Of a stretch of 64,000 nt of DNA, positions 1 through 7,758 are shown piece after piece. The notes beneath the pieces were generated by a model. That model saw only the letters and a program-made list of their open reading frames with translations, searched no databases and was not told where the DNA came from. The stretch lies in NCBI GenBank assembly GCA_963922455.1, contig CAWUIO010000014.1, positions 21,371-85,370 of the forward strand, given 5' to 3'. This DNA comes from CAWUIO01 sp963922455. Lineage in GTDB: Bacteria > Bacteroidota > Bacteroidia > Cytophagales > Microscillaceae. The translations under genes and the position numbers were made by a program. Each line of letters starts with the position of its first letter. The first letter of the stretch is position 1.

Positions 1-80
1 TTTTGGGCCCAGGTGTTGGGGGAAAGTCCACACAAAATGGCTGCGAAAAGCAGTACAAGGAATAATCGGGTAGTCTTCAT
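1..80 (-). CDS. N-terminus of a secreted protein, cut by the window edge
   Basis: Reading the minus strand from an ATG at 78-80 gives 26 codons that run off the left edge without a stop. They form a clean signal peptide: MKTTR, a hydrophobic core (LFLVLLFAAILCGL), then SPNTWAQ, with likely cleavage after TWA, a very common Bacteroidota export signal ending in AQ. Only the export signal is inside the window, so the function cannot be told. The plus strand is also open through this stretch but gives nothing that looks like a protein. Confidence 0.6.
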   Translation of the reverse strand, partial: MKTTRLFLVLLFAAILCGLSPNTWAQ

Positions 81-231
81 AAAACAGCTCACGGTATTTC
101 AAACAAGTATACGAAGCCCAGCTTAGGATAGAGAACCTCCAAGATATAAGCTCATAAGCATAACCCCAAAAGGAAGAAAATTATTGCTAATCTTGAGCTC
201 GGTTTGTAAGGGAGATAAAAGCCGGTCAAGC

Positions 232-400
232 TTAAGAAACTGTTTAAATTTAATTATATGGGCTGCAAAGGGCCATTTCGGGAACCTGATTTCATCAAAT
301 TCATCGCCCGTAGCGCTGCTATGCGCTCTTTGTTGATTTCATCAGAACCCCAAACTGGCCCTTTTCGCCGACAAAAAATAAACTTAAACAGTTTCTAAGA
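232..400. mobile_element. MITE-like palindromic element (about 170 bp)
   Basis: The ends are near-perfect inverted repeats: AGAAACTGTTTAAATTTA at about 235-252 and its complement TAAACTTAAACAGTTTCT at about 381-398. A second inner pair (AAAGGGCCA near 267, TGGCCCTTT near 355) and a central hairpin (AGCGC-TGCTAT-GCGCT near 313) make the whole element a long imperfect palindrome. It has no coding capacity. The structure fits a miniature inverted-repeat transposable element or the relic of an insertion sequence. No target duplication is clear. Confidence 0.5.
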
Positions 401-435
401 CTTCTTTACTTCTGCTAAAGTAGCAAAAAAGAAAA

Positions 436-460
436 AACCTGCCCCAAAGGGGCAGGTCTT
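436..460 (-). terminator. Intrinsic terminator of the acidic lipoprotein gene
   Basis: CCTGCCCC-AAA-GGGGCAGG is a perfect 8-bp stem at 438-456. On the minus strand it is followed by a run of T. It lies about 40 bases behind the stop codon of the minus-strand lipoprotein gene at 498-758. Confidence 0.8.
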
Positions 461-497
461 TCTGTGGCTTTTAGATTGTGGATTAGAAAATCTTAGA

Positions 498-758
498 TTA
501 TTCTTCAGTTTCTTCTACTTCTTCTTCAGCAGGCATCTCCTCAGTAGGCTCAGCCATAGCAGAATCAGCTTCCATTACAGATGAATCAGCTTCCATGGCT
601 TCAGGCTCTTCCACCTCAGGCTGCTCTTCTTCAGTTACTTCATCTTCTGCAGGGGTTTCAGTTTGATCTTCAGTAGCTTCGTCGGTAGTACCACCACCGC
701 AGAAAGTTAAACTAAAAGTCAATACGCTAACCATCATAAAAAACAATACCTTCTTCAT
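498..758 (-). CDS. Small, very acidic lipoprotein
   Basis: 86 aa. Residues 1-19 are a lipoprotein signal peptide (MKKVLFFMM..., hydrophobic core) ending in the lipobox LTFC, so Cys20 should be lipidated. The rest is almost entirely Glu, Asp, Thr, Pro, Ala, Ser and Met in a repetitive pattern (EEP, ADS, EEM units), with no aromatic residue and no predicted fold. Such low-complexity acidic tails occur on abundant surface or periplasmic lipoproteins and may bind cations, but the function is unknown. It is a single-gene unit with its own terminator, divergent from the sigma factor gene. Confidence 0.8.
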   Translation of the reverse strand: MKKVLFFMMVSVLTFSLTFCGGGTTDEATEDQTETPAEDEVTEEEQPEVEEPEAMEADSSVMEADSAMAEPTEEMPAEEEVEETEE

Positions 759-834
759 AGGAATAAAAATTTAATTAAGGTGATTGATATGAGTTTTGTT
801 TGAAATACGACTTTTATACGTGTATATTAGAAAG

Positions 835-871
835 GTAACCCTATAAAAAAGTTTTTTTTAAAAAGGGTTAC
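835..871. promoter_or_regulatory. Inverted repeat between divergent lipoprotein and sigma factor genes
   Basis: GTAACCCT (835-842) and AGGGTTAC (864-871) are perfect complements separated by an A/T-rich spacer. The site lies in the roughly 160-base divergent interval, 77 bases in front of the lipoprotein start and 50 bases in front of the sigma factor start, where an operator or the ECF sigma factor's own control element would be expected. A weak hairpin is an alternative. Confidence 0.35.
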
Positions 872-920
872 ATTTCTGTGTAAGATTTATTAATAGTAGC
901 ACTGGGTTAACCGGCATTTT

Positions 921-1538
921 ATGACCAATGAATCCCCAGGGTCTGAACGCGAACTGATCATCCGTATCCGTATGGACGACCCAGACGCGGTGACCCAAGT
1001 GTACCGATCGGCCTTTTATTCCATCGTACACTTCATTTTGCAAAACAACGGAAGCGAACAAGAAGCTAAAGATATATATCAAGAAGCCTTTTTGGTTTTT
1101 TATGAAAAAATAAAAGAAGACCCAGGCTTTGAGCTGACTTGTAAGATCAAAACGTATTTATACTCCGTAAGCCGTCGACTTTGGCTCAAACGCTTACATG
1201 AGAAGAACCGTCTTCAAGGCGATATCCAAGATTATGAAGAGTATGTCGCCCTGGATCAAGCCGAATTAGAAGACTGGGATGAGCGAGAAAAACGTATCCG
1301 CCTGATGCAAGAAGCTCTCAAAAAGCTAGGCGAGCGTTGCCGGCAGATCATACTCAGCTTCTACGTTCAGAAAAAATCTATGCAAGACATTGCCCGGGAA
1401 ATGGCGTATACCAACCCTGCCAATGCCAAAAATCAAAAGTATAAATGCCTGCAGAGGCTCAAAAAACTGTTTTTCAAGCATTATAAGCCCGAAGAGCTTT
1501 TAAAAGAACTTACTACCATAAACGACAAGAATCCATAA
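921..1538 (+). CDS. ECF-type RNA polymerase sigma-70 factor
   Basis: 205 aa, somewhat longer than the usual 170-190 aa. Region 2 is at about residues 15-95, with the core-binding pattern AKDIYQEAFLVFYEKI at about 50-65. Region 4 is at about 130-185, with the helix-turn-helix ending QDIAREMAYTNPANAKNQKYKCLQRL. It should direct RNA polymerase to a small regulon in response to an envelope or stress signal. The next gene, 19 bases downstream, encodes a membrane protein with an anti-sigma-like N terminus, which suggests a sigma/anti-sigma operon. The specific signal is not visible. Confidence 0.88.
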   Translation: MTNESPGSERELIIRIRMDDPDAVTQVYRSAFYSIVHFILQNNGSEQEAKDIYQEAFLVFYEKIKEDPGFELTCKIKTYLYSVSRRLWLKRLHEKNRLQGDIQDYEEYVALDQAELEDWDEREKRIRLMQEALKKLGERCRQIILSFYVQKKSMQDIAREMAYTNPANAKNQKYKCLQRLKKLFFKHYKPEELLKELTTINDKNP

Positions 1539-1557
1539 AACCATTGACCTGATCCTT

Positions 1558-2679
1558 ATGGCCTCGGAAGAATCTTTATCAAAGCAAGACCAAATAGACC
1601 GCTACCTCACCGGTCAATGCAATGCCCGGCAAAAACAGGCCCTCGAGAAAGAGATGGCCCAGGATGAAGCTTTGCAACAACAAGTGCATATGCAAGAAGT
1701 CTTGGTCAAAAGCTTGGGGGAACAGCAGCGCCGAGAAAAAATGAAAGCTTTCTTAGATCAACTTCACGCTCCTCTGGGGATACCTCAAGAAGCCCCTACC
1801 TTGGCCAAACCTAGTAAGCCCCCTCGTTTGCGACGCCTATTGCCTAGCCTTGGCATAGCGGCTTCGGTCTTGCTGGTAGCCAGTATGACCTTCTGGTATA
1901 TTTGGGACAATTACCGCTCTTTAGAGAAAAAGCAAAGCAGCTACTATACCCGCCTAAAACGCGATATCAACAATGTAAAGCGGAAGCAAGATATTTTGGC
2001 CCGCTCCCAGGTAAATCAAAAATCCTCAGACCGTAGCATCGTAAACCAATACGGGGCCACCGCCCTGGTCATTGCTTCAGAGGGCTACCTGGTTACCAAT
2101 TACCACGTCATCGAAAATGCCGACTCTATTTCGCTGGAATCGATTTACCGCGACTCGCTTAGCCTAAAAGTAGAAACCGTACTCGCCGACCCCGAAAAAG
2201 ACTTAGCCATTTTGCAAGTTACCGATACCAATTTTATCGGCTTTTCGGAGCTTCCCTTCCAGTTTCGCACCGATGAGGCCGAATTGGGCGAGCGGGTATA
2301 TACCTTGGCTTATCCCCGCGCTGAGATTGTTTACGGGGAAGGTTCAGTGAGTGCTTGGTCGGGTATCCAGGGTGATACTACCCAATACCAAATTTCTATT
2401 CCGGTAAACCCAGGAAATAGTGGGGGGCCCCTCTTCGACGAGAAAGGAAACCTCATCGGAATCGTTTCTGGGAAGCACAGTGAGATGGAAGGCGCTACTT
2501 TTGCCGTAAAGGCCCGTCATCTGGAAGACTTGATTAGCCACATGGTAGCCGACTCCACCCAACAGCCCCTCAATTTACCTCGAGGGAGCCAGTTGCACTA
2601 TTTGAATCGTCCTGAGCAAGTAAAAGCCCTGAAAAATTTAGTATTTCTCGTAAAAGTATTTGACGGGAAAGAAAATTAG
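1558..2679 (+). CDS. Membrane-anchored trypsin-like serine protease with anti-sigma-like N terminus
   Basis: 373 aa. Residues 1-75 are a charged cytoplasmic segment with the pattern of Bacteroidota anti-sigma domains (DQIDRYLTGQCNARQKQALE...). One transmembrane helix follows at about 96-116, then a coiled linker, then a trypsin/DegP-type protease domain at about 160-335 with a complete triad: His183 (TNYHVIE), Asp215 (DLAILQ), Ser288 (NPGNSGGPLF). No PDZ domain is present. Seen: the domains and the placement behind the ECF sigma gene. Inferred: the protein holds the sigma factor at the membrane, and the periplasmic protease senses or processes the signal. It could instead be a plain envelope protease. 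A dispersed repeat begins at its stop codon. Confidence 0.82.
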   Translation: MASEESLSKQDQIDRYLTGQCNARQKQALEKEMAQDEALQQQVHMQEVLVKSLGEQQRREKMKAFLDQLHAPLGIPQEAPTLAKPSKPPRLRRLLPSLGIAASVLLVASMTFWYIWDNYRSLEKKQSSYYTRLKRDINNVKRKQDILARSQVNQKSSDRSIVNQYGATALVIASEGYLVTNYHVIENADSISLESIYRDSLSLKVETVLADPEKDLAILQVTDTNFIGFSELPFQFRTDEAELGERVYTLAYPRAEIVYGEGSVSAWSGIQGDTTQYQISIPVNPGNSGGPLFDEKGNLIGIVSGKHSEMEGATFAVKARHLEDLISHMVADSTQQPLNLPRGSQLHYLNRPEQVKALKNLVFLVKVFDGKEN

Positions 2680-2806
2680 GGGCTTGCCCGCGCTATTTCA
2701 TGGATTGCCCAGTTCACCATCCTGCCCGCGCGGGCCGGGCTATCGCTACTCGCCTGCCTACGCACATCCAGCGACGGGCTCAAACAGGCCGCTCTATCCC
2801 TAAGCC
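2679..2806 (+). repeat. Dispersed GC-rich hairpin repeat, copy 1
   Basis: Starts with GGGGCTTGCCCGCGCT at the stop codon of the protease gene. The arm CCCGCGC pairs with CGCGCGGG about 45 bases on, followed by CGGGCTATCGCTACTCG, the loop motif GGGCTCAAACAG with GGCCGCT, and the end CTATCCCTAAGCCA. A purine tract (GAGAGGAGAGAAG) adjoins. Outward pair with copy 2. Confidence 0.85.
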
Positions 2807-2968
2807 AAGAGAAGCCAAGAGAGGAGAGAAGCGAGAATAGAGATGTTTAAACCAGGTGCCGGGACTTTTTTTCCTATGCTATTCTGTAGGAATCGGTTTT
2901 CTGGGGTACAAAGGGCTAGCCGTGGGTAGGTTACGCTACGCTTAAACACTAAGCAGAAGGAGGTAAAT

Positions 2969-3313
2969 TCAATAGTTTATAATGAGGTATACATGGGTAT
3001 TACCCTCTTGTGAGCTCCACATAGCTAGATTTAAACAATTACGTTTATTGGCTTGCCCTTTAAATACCTTTGAATTATTTTTTTTCTCAATCTTTCTCCA
3101 AGCACAGTCCACTTCGTCCGCTTCTTGTAGATAATACCCCGATTTGAACAAATATTCTTGGAATACAGGAAGTAATTCCTCGATCCTTTTTTCACTTACC
3201 TATTCAAGTTCATATCCAGCCGAAATGCTTGGCGCATCTCCACCTATATGATTATATGTAACCCTACCCACATGTCTTATGATAGGAAAACCCGTGACCG
3301 TCTCTTCATTCAT
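2969..3313 (-). pseudogene. Decayed gene of about 115 codons with one internal stop
   Basis: On the minus strand an ATG at 3311-3313 opens 37 codons (MNEETVTGFPIIRHVGRV...AGYELE), then an in-frame TAG (3200-3202), then 76 further codons in the same frame (VSEKRIEELLPVFQEYLF...VYLIINY) to a stop at 2969. The composition is protein-like on both sides of the TAG, which suggests one gene broken by a nonsense mutation. The downstream half could also be expressed alone from a TTG. No family is recognised. It lies between inverted repeat copies 1 and 2. Confidence 0.4.
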
Positions 3314-3342
3314 GACCAAGCACCAGAGGATACATTCTCTTT

Positions 3343-3447
3343 TCACATCATCATGGTCAACCAGACCAAAAGAAAAAATAAAGAAAATACAAGCATCAAC
3401 AGTAGGAGTATGATGAGCAGGGGAATGCTTACTATTATGGCCTTCAT
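3343..3447 (-). CDS. Possible single-helix membrane peptide (34 aa)
   Basis: A minus-strand ATG at 3445-3447 opens 34 codons: MKAIIVS, then an unbroken hydrophobic stretch rich in Leu, Ile, Phe and Val, then WLTMMM and a stop. A GGGGGAG sequence about 15 bases upstream could be a ribosome binding site. It stands 29 bases before the decayed ORF at 2969-3313 on the same strand. It may be a true small membrane protein or the tail of a lost membrane protein, as the frame stays open 11 codons upstream. Confidence 0.3.
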   Translation of the reverse strand: MKAIIVSIPLLIILLLLMLVFSLFFLLVWLTMMM

Positions 3448-3635
3448 TGTGCGCTTCAGTTTCTCCCCCTTGCCGGTGTTTTAGTGAAGCTCATCAAGCC
3501 GAGGTTGTGTAAACGGATGCCCTATGGGATAAGCGATGAATAATCCTGCTTCATAGTCCATCTCTCCCTCTCCTCTCTCTTCTCGGTGCCCTCCTCTCAA
3601 ACGTGCCCGTCTCCCGGTTCTTGGTTCCTTTCTTC

Positions 3636-3766
3636 GGCTGAGGGATAGAGCGGCCTGTCTGAGCTCGTGCCGGCCACGCGGGGAAAGGCAGCGAGTAGCG
3701 AAAGCCCGGCCCCGGCGGCACTACTTGGCCTAGGTATACCATAGGAGTATCGCCGGGGGCAGCCCC
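3636..3766 (-). repeat. Dispersed GC-rich hairpin repeat, copy 2
   Basis: Reverse copy. Read on the minus strand it starts GGGGCTGCCCCCGGCGA, 5 bases behind the stop of the Sel1 gene, and ends CTCTATCCCTCAGCCG. The stem arms here are CCCCGGCG and CGCCGGGG, a different but still complementary pair compared with copy 1. A CT tract (CTCTCCCTCTCCTCTCTCTTCTC) lies just outside at about 3561-3583. Confidence 0.85.
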
Positions 3767-3771
3767 TACCT

Positions 3772-4905
3772 TTACCCTTTACTTTCCAGTTTTTTTAAGG
3801 CATACTTGGCTTTGACATGGCCTTGTTTTTCGGCGCGTTTGTACCAACGTTTGGCCGCTTTGTCACTTTGTCTCACCAATTCGCCGGTCTCGTATTGTTG
3901 TCCCATAAAAAACTCTGCTTCAGAGTAATCTTTGCGGGCCGACTTTTTCATAAGTTTTAGGGCTAACTTTTCATCTTCGTCTACCCCGTATTCTCCGTAA
4001 TAGTAATTTTGTCCCAACCAAAAGAGCGCGTAGGGATGGTTTCGGTCAACCGCCATATTGAGCCACTTTAGCATTTCTTCATCGCTACGTTTGGTGCCCT
4101 GTCCCCAAAAAAACATGCTGCCAAGGGCCCAGGTGGCATTGGTATTTTTCTTTAATTTTTTATCGTCTTTGTATTTGATAAGGTACTGAAATGCCCGGTC
4201 ATAGTCTCCCTCATTGTAATAACGGATCCCTCGGGACATCGCATTTTCTACCCCGATATCCCCTACATTGATTTGGGTGCTTTCTTTATCGGTACCGATA
4301 ATGATAAAGTCTTTGAGACGGGTATCGGGTTTGTCTAGAGTTTTGACGAAGAAATCATATTCCAAAAAATTTTCGGTGTAGGTCTTCCCCAAATACGTCC
4401 CACTCAATTTCCGTTTTACCTTGATCTTGACAAAATAAAACTTCTCCACTGCCTGCTCATTGTACTGGATATCTTCCACTTGGGCCTCGATCACGCTCAA
4501 TTCCAGGGGGCCTTCTTTGTCCTTGCTATAGTAATCTTTCATGCGGGCAAGGTATTCATCGATGGTCAAAACCCTTTGGTTGCCAGAAGATTCTTGGCCA
4601 TCTGGGCTTAGGTCATTAAAAACGTAGACATCATTGTTCTCAAAATAGCGGTCTATGAACCCCTGTTGGGTCGTGGTTTGGATCTCCACTTCTTCCCCTT
4701 CATCATCCAGGTCCCAAACGGTTACCGAATCGTTTAATTCTCTAATGGTTTGAGGTAAATTTTTAAAATACTCCTCAATCAGGGCTACCGACTCAGCCCG
4801 GAGGAGACGTTCCTCCATCGTAGTAAGTTCTTGGGCCAAAAGGCTCGCCTGTCCAAGCAAAAAGACCAGTAAAAACACTTTAATAAATCGCAATGAGATG
4901 AGCAT
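3772..4905 (-). CDS. Secreted Sel1-repeat (TPR-like) protein
   Basis: 377 aa. Residues 1-25 form a signal peptide ending LLAQ. Residues about 30-215 are an unrecognised domain with much charged beta-like sequence. From about 218 to the end there are Sel1-like helical repeats (ALGSMFFWGQGTKRSDEEMLKWLNMA, ALFWLGQNYYYGEYGVDEDEKLALKLMKKSA, AEFFMGQQYETGELVRQSDKAAKRWYKRA). Sel1 repeats mediate protein-protein contacts, often in the periplasm. A scaffold role is inferred and no partner is encoded nearby. A repeat copy follows the stop codon directly. Confidence 0.8.
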   Translation of the reverse strand: MLISLRFIKVFLLVFLLGQASLLAQELTTMEERLLRAESVALIEEYFKNLPQTIRELNDSVTVWDLDDEGEEVEIQTTTQQGFIDRYFENNDVYVFNDLSPDGQESSGNQRVLTIDEYLARMKDYYSKDKEGPLELSVIEAQVEDIQYNEQAVEKFYFVKIKVKRKLSGTYLGKTYTENFLEYDFFVKTLDKPDTRLKDFIIIGTDKESTQINVGDIGVENAMSRGIRYYNEGDYDRAFQYLIKYKDDKKLKKNTNATWALGSMFFWGQGTKRSDEEMLKWLNMAVDRNHPYALFWLGQNYYYGEYGVDEDEKLALKLMKKSARKDYSEAEFFMGQQYETGELVRQSDKAAKRWYKRAEKQGHVKAKYALKKLESKG

Positions 4906-4972
4906 AGGCTTACAGGTTTGGGTTTTTTATGGATTGTTATTTTTCATGCTAACGCAGACCGTGACCAAAGGA

Positions 4973-5479
4973 TTATGGCCCGATGGATTTTGTCCTGCCT
5001 GCTAAACTAACCGGACGTAAATCGGCATCAAAGAAAAGAGGTTTTTTACCAATCTCAAAATGAACCCGAATGGGTGTATAAAGACTATTTTGAAAATCGC
5101 TCAGGGAAAGCTCGACCCAATCTAAGCAATTTTGCCGGTTAGGGAGGACCAACAATGCCAAGTGGATATGCTGGTATTCTATTATAGCCCTAAGCTGAGC
5201 TATGTAAAAAAACTGATTGAGTTTTTGGTGTAAAATACCATACGGATACCGGTCTAACAAGGATAAGGATGTAGCCCGATGATGATGAGAATCAAGAAAG
5301 TCTTTCAAATAATGCTGGCTAAAGACTTCTACAAAACGCAATAAAGCTTCTGGGGGTGAGCCCAAACCTTTGATCAAACGGGCACTCAGGGCCCATGCTT
5401 CAGGGCTTGGACTTTTAAGCAAGCGTTCGAGTTTGGAAGAAATCTTGCCCGGTAGTTTGGGTATATTTTGTAGGGGCAT
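4973..5479 (-). CDS. Hypothetical protein, 168 aa
   Basis: No family recognised and no signal peptide or membrane helix. The protein is rich in Leu and His (SHHHRATSLSLLDRYPYG near 65-80) and looks globular and mostly helical, with a beta-rich C-terminal third. It is 67 bases in front of the Sel1 protein gene on the same strand, so the two may be co-transcribed. Confidence 0.6.
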   Translation of the reverse strand: MPLQNIPKLPGKISSKLERLLKSPSPEAWALSARLIKGLGSPPEALLRFVEVFSQHYLKDFLDSHHHRATSLSLLDRYPYGILHQKLNQFFYIAQLRAIIEYQHIHLALLVLPNRQNCLDWVELSLSDFQNSLYTPIRVHFEIGKKPLFFDADLRPVSLAGRTKSIGP

Positions 5480-5776
5480 AGGTCATAAATTACTATTCCT
5501 AAAAATAAGTAGATTCATCGGTAATTTCTTCCAGATAGCATATATTTTATCCTACAAGACCCTAATAAAAAAACGCTTACTAGGGATCACACAAGGTAAA
5601 AGTGGTTTATACTGAATGTATTACATAATTAAGGAGGATGGCTGGCCCGCAAAATGAAGGAATTTCTCTTAATTTGGCGTATATTTAAACTTTGGCTTAC
5701 CAGCCGTTTTTAATAAAAATTCTACTCGCTGAGATTCCCCTTAGCCATCCGTAAAATCTAGAGGTCTCTTCCACAT

Positions 5777-6415
5777 ATGGGTGTTGCCGAACGTAAAGAA
5801 CGAGAAAAAGTCCAAAGGCGTAATGCAATTATTGATGCCGCCGAAAAAGTTTTCTTCAAAAGAGGTATTGACCAAGCTTCTATGGATCAAGTCGCTCAAG
5901 AAGCTGAGTTAAGTAAAGGTACCCTATATCTTTACTTTAAAAGTAAAGATGAGCTATATCGAGCGATTATCCTACGAGGTTTTATTATCCTGAAGCGTAA
6001 GCTTAAAGATGCTTTGGTTGCTCAAGAAACCGGTTTTCAAAACGTTATCTCTATATCTGAAGCCTATATCCAGTTTTCTAGAGAACACTTAGGGTATTTT
6101 AATGCCATCCTACATTACCAAAATGACCTATTTAGCTTTAGAGACCGGGAGCCAAGCCAGGTTCAATCTTTAGAAGGGGGGAATGCCGTCATCGGAGTCC
6201 TGATTGGAGCCATACAAAAAGGCATCCAAGATGAAAGTATCCACCCAGAAATTCAGGAGGTAGAAACGGCTTTTGTACTATGGAGCCAAATTACTGGGCT
6301 CTTACAAGTCATTCAGCGTAAGATGAGTATCATCACCTACCATTACAAAATTAAGCAAACCGATTTATTTAGTACCTATTTCAGTCTGCTGGAAGGTTCC
6401 CTAAAAAATTCTTAA
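5777..6415 (+). CDS. TetR/AcrR-family transcriptional regulator
   Basis: 212 aa, usual size. The N-terminal DNA-binding domain is at residues 12-60, with the helix-turn-helix MDQVAQEAELSKGTLYLYF and the typical KSKDELYRAI after it. Residues 70-212 form the variable ligand-binding and dimer domain. It probably represses the gene 92 bases downstream, because a perfect 23-bp palindrome of TetR-operator type lies between them. The ligand is unknown. Confidence 0.92.
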   Translation: MGVAERKEREKVQRRNAIIDAAEKVFFKRGIDQASMDQVAQEAELSKGTLYLYFKSKDELYRAIILRGFIILKRKLKDALVAQETGFQNVISISEAYIQFSREHLGYFNAILHYQNDLFSFRDREPSQVQSLEGGNAVIGVLIGAIQKGIQDESIHPEIQEVETAFVLWSQITGLLQVIQRKMSIITYHYKIKQTDLFSTYFSLLEGSLKNS

Positions 6416-6459
6416 ACCAATATTTTTTCTAAAACCCAAAAATCTTCCATATTTTTGGC

Positions 6460-6482
6460 ATTACTGACTAGTAGTCAGTAAT
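6460..6482. promoter_or_regulatory. Perfect 23-bp palindromic operator (TetR type)
   Basis: Half-site ATTACTGACTA (6460-6470), central G (6471), mirror half-site TAGTCAGTAAT (6472-6482): 11 of 11 pairs match. The TGACT/AGTCA core is common in TetR-family operators. It lies just behind the TetR gene and 26 bases before the hydrolase start. It overlaps a possible Bacteroidota promoter (TTTG at 6454-6457, TAATTATA at 6479-6486), so binding would block transcription of the hydrolase. The assignment to this TetR protein is inferred. Confidence 0.75.
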
Positions 6483-6507
6483 TATACACCTAGATACTTT
6501 ATTTATT

Positions 6508-7758
6508 ATGCTAAAGGAAGCGGGTAAGCTGAGTTATTTGGATTTTTATACACGATATAAGGATTGCCTCCCTACGAAGGAGGCGGGCAAAACAGGTTTG
6601 GATAACGGAATGGTGGTAGAAAGGTATCCTTTTAGATCTGAGGCTGATATCATCTTTCCTGAAGATAAGCAGTACTATGCCCCCAAACTAAGTGGAAGTA
6701 GCCTCAATCTTGACCAACTTCTCTTTGAGGGGGCCATGGATGATATTATCCAGATGAGTGATAGCAAAATTCACGAAAATATTTCCTTTCACTACAACCT
6801 CTTCTATGATCCCGCCCATCCCCCTAGTGATGCCATTGTACTCTTGCACGGCTTGAATGAGAAGGACTGGTCAAAATATATTCCCTGGGCTATCCGCTTG
6901 GTAGAGTTGACCAAAAAAGCAGTTATTTTGTTTCCTTTGGCCTTTCATATCGAGCGCGCCCACGACTCTTGGCACGATGGTAGGGCTATGAACCGGGTCA
7001 GCAAGAAACGCTCTTTACTCTTTAAAGACATACATAATACATCGTTTGCCAATGCAGCCATGAGCACGCGCTTGCACTTTGCCCCAGTGCGCTTTTTTCT
7101 CTCGGGCCTACAGACTTACAATGACCTCATACAATTAATCCAAAATATCCGCCAGAGCCATCACCCTCTGTTGCCGTATGATGCCCGGATTGACTTTTTG
7201 GGGTATTCGGCGGGGGCATTTCTGGCCAAGATCTTGGTGATGGCCAACCGACACTATTTGGTAGATGAGTCCAAAGTACTCATGTTTTGTGGTGGGGCAC
7301 TGCTTAGTCGCATGCATTTAAGTTCACGCTATATTATGGACAGTGCGGCTTACCAGGCTATTTTAGATTATTATGTCCGCAATTTTGATCAGCAATTGCT
7401 GCAGGACCCTCTCTTGTCACAGCTTTTTGAGGCCACCCAAACGGGTGGGAGTTACTTTCGTAGTTTATTGGGTGAGCAAGATATCAGTTTCAACCAATTC
7501 CGCAAAAAGCGTTTGGAGGAGGTAGCTTCCAGAATGCGGGCCATTACCCTGGAAAAAGATACGGTGATGCCACCGACCGAGGTAAAGGCATCCTTATTGG
7601 GTACTCAAGGTGTAGAAATAATCCCGACTCAGGTGCTGGATTTTCCCCACGAGCACTCTCACGTAATGCCATTCCCCTATCAAAAGAAGATTTCAGAAGC
7701 TGTAAGCCAATCTTTTGAGCGAGTAATGCAAGAAATGGCCGCTTTTTTTAGTGAATAG
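6508..7758 (+). CDS. Alpha/beta-hydrolase-fold protein, probable target of the TetR regulator
   Basis: 416 aa, no signal peptide. An oxyanion-type HG motif (VLLHGLNEKDW) is at about 111-121 and a nucleophile elbow GYSAG at 232-236 (Ser234). A late His is in EHSHVMPF, about residue 380. It resembles a Bacteroidota family of large cytoplasmic alpha/beta hydrolases (DUF6051-like). The reaction is unknown; an esterase or lipase role is only inferred from the fold. Control by the TetR protein upstream is suggested by the operator. It overlaps the convergent J-domain gene by 11 bases. Confidence 0.7.
   Translation: MLKEAGKLSYLDFYTRYKDCLPTKEAGKTGLDNGMVVERYPFRSEADIIFPEDKQYYAPKLSGSSLNLDQLLFEGAMDDIIQMSDSKIHENISFHYNLFYDPAHPPSDAIVLLHGLNEKDWSKYIPWAIRLVELTKKAVILFPLAFHIERAHDSWHDGRAMNRVSKKRSLLFKDIHNTSFANAAMSTRLHFAPVRFFLSGLQTYNDLIQLIQNIRQSHHPLLPYDARIDFLGYSAGAFLAKILVMANRHYLVDESKVLMFCGGALLSRMHLSSRYIMDSAAYQAILDYYVRNFDQQLLQDPLLSQLFEATQTGGSYFRSLLGEQDISFNQFRKKRLEEVASRMRAITLEKDTVMPPTEVKASLLGTQGVEIIPTQVLDFPHEHSHVMPFPYQKKISEAVSQSFERVMQEMAAFFSE

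Noticed and set aside
1..126. Plus-strand open frame of 41 codons at the left edge, and a GGGGGAAAGTCC string like part of RNase P RNA
   Set aside because: The minus strand of the same bases encodes a textbook signal peptide from 80 downwards, and no further RNase P elements follow.
3248..3484. Plus-strand frame of 78 codons
   Set aside because: It lies opposite the membrane peptide and the broken gene; its composition is not protein-like.
3551..3742. Reading frames through repeat copies (also at 9328-9615, 34172-34399) giving peptides with QTGRSIP or ARPALA
   Set aside because: The same peptides recur only because the non-coding GC-rich repeat is translated; they lack starts, context and conservation of a frame.
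5633..5757. GGATGGCT and AGCCATCC about 100 bases apart in front of the TetR gene
   Set aside because: Long spacing and only 8 bases; probably chance, and it does not match the operator found behind the gene.
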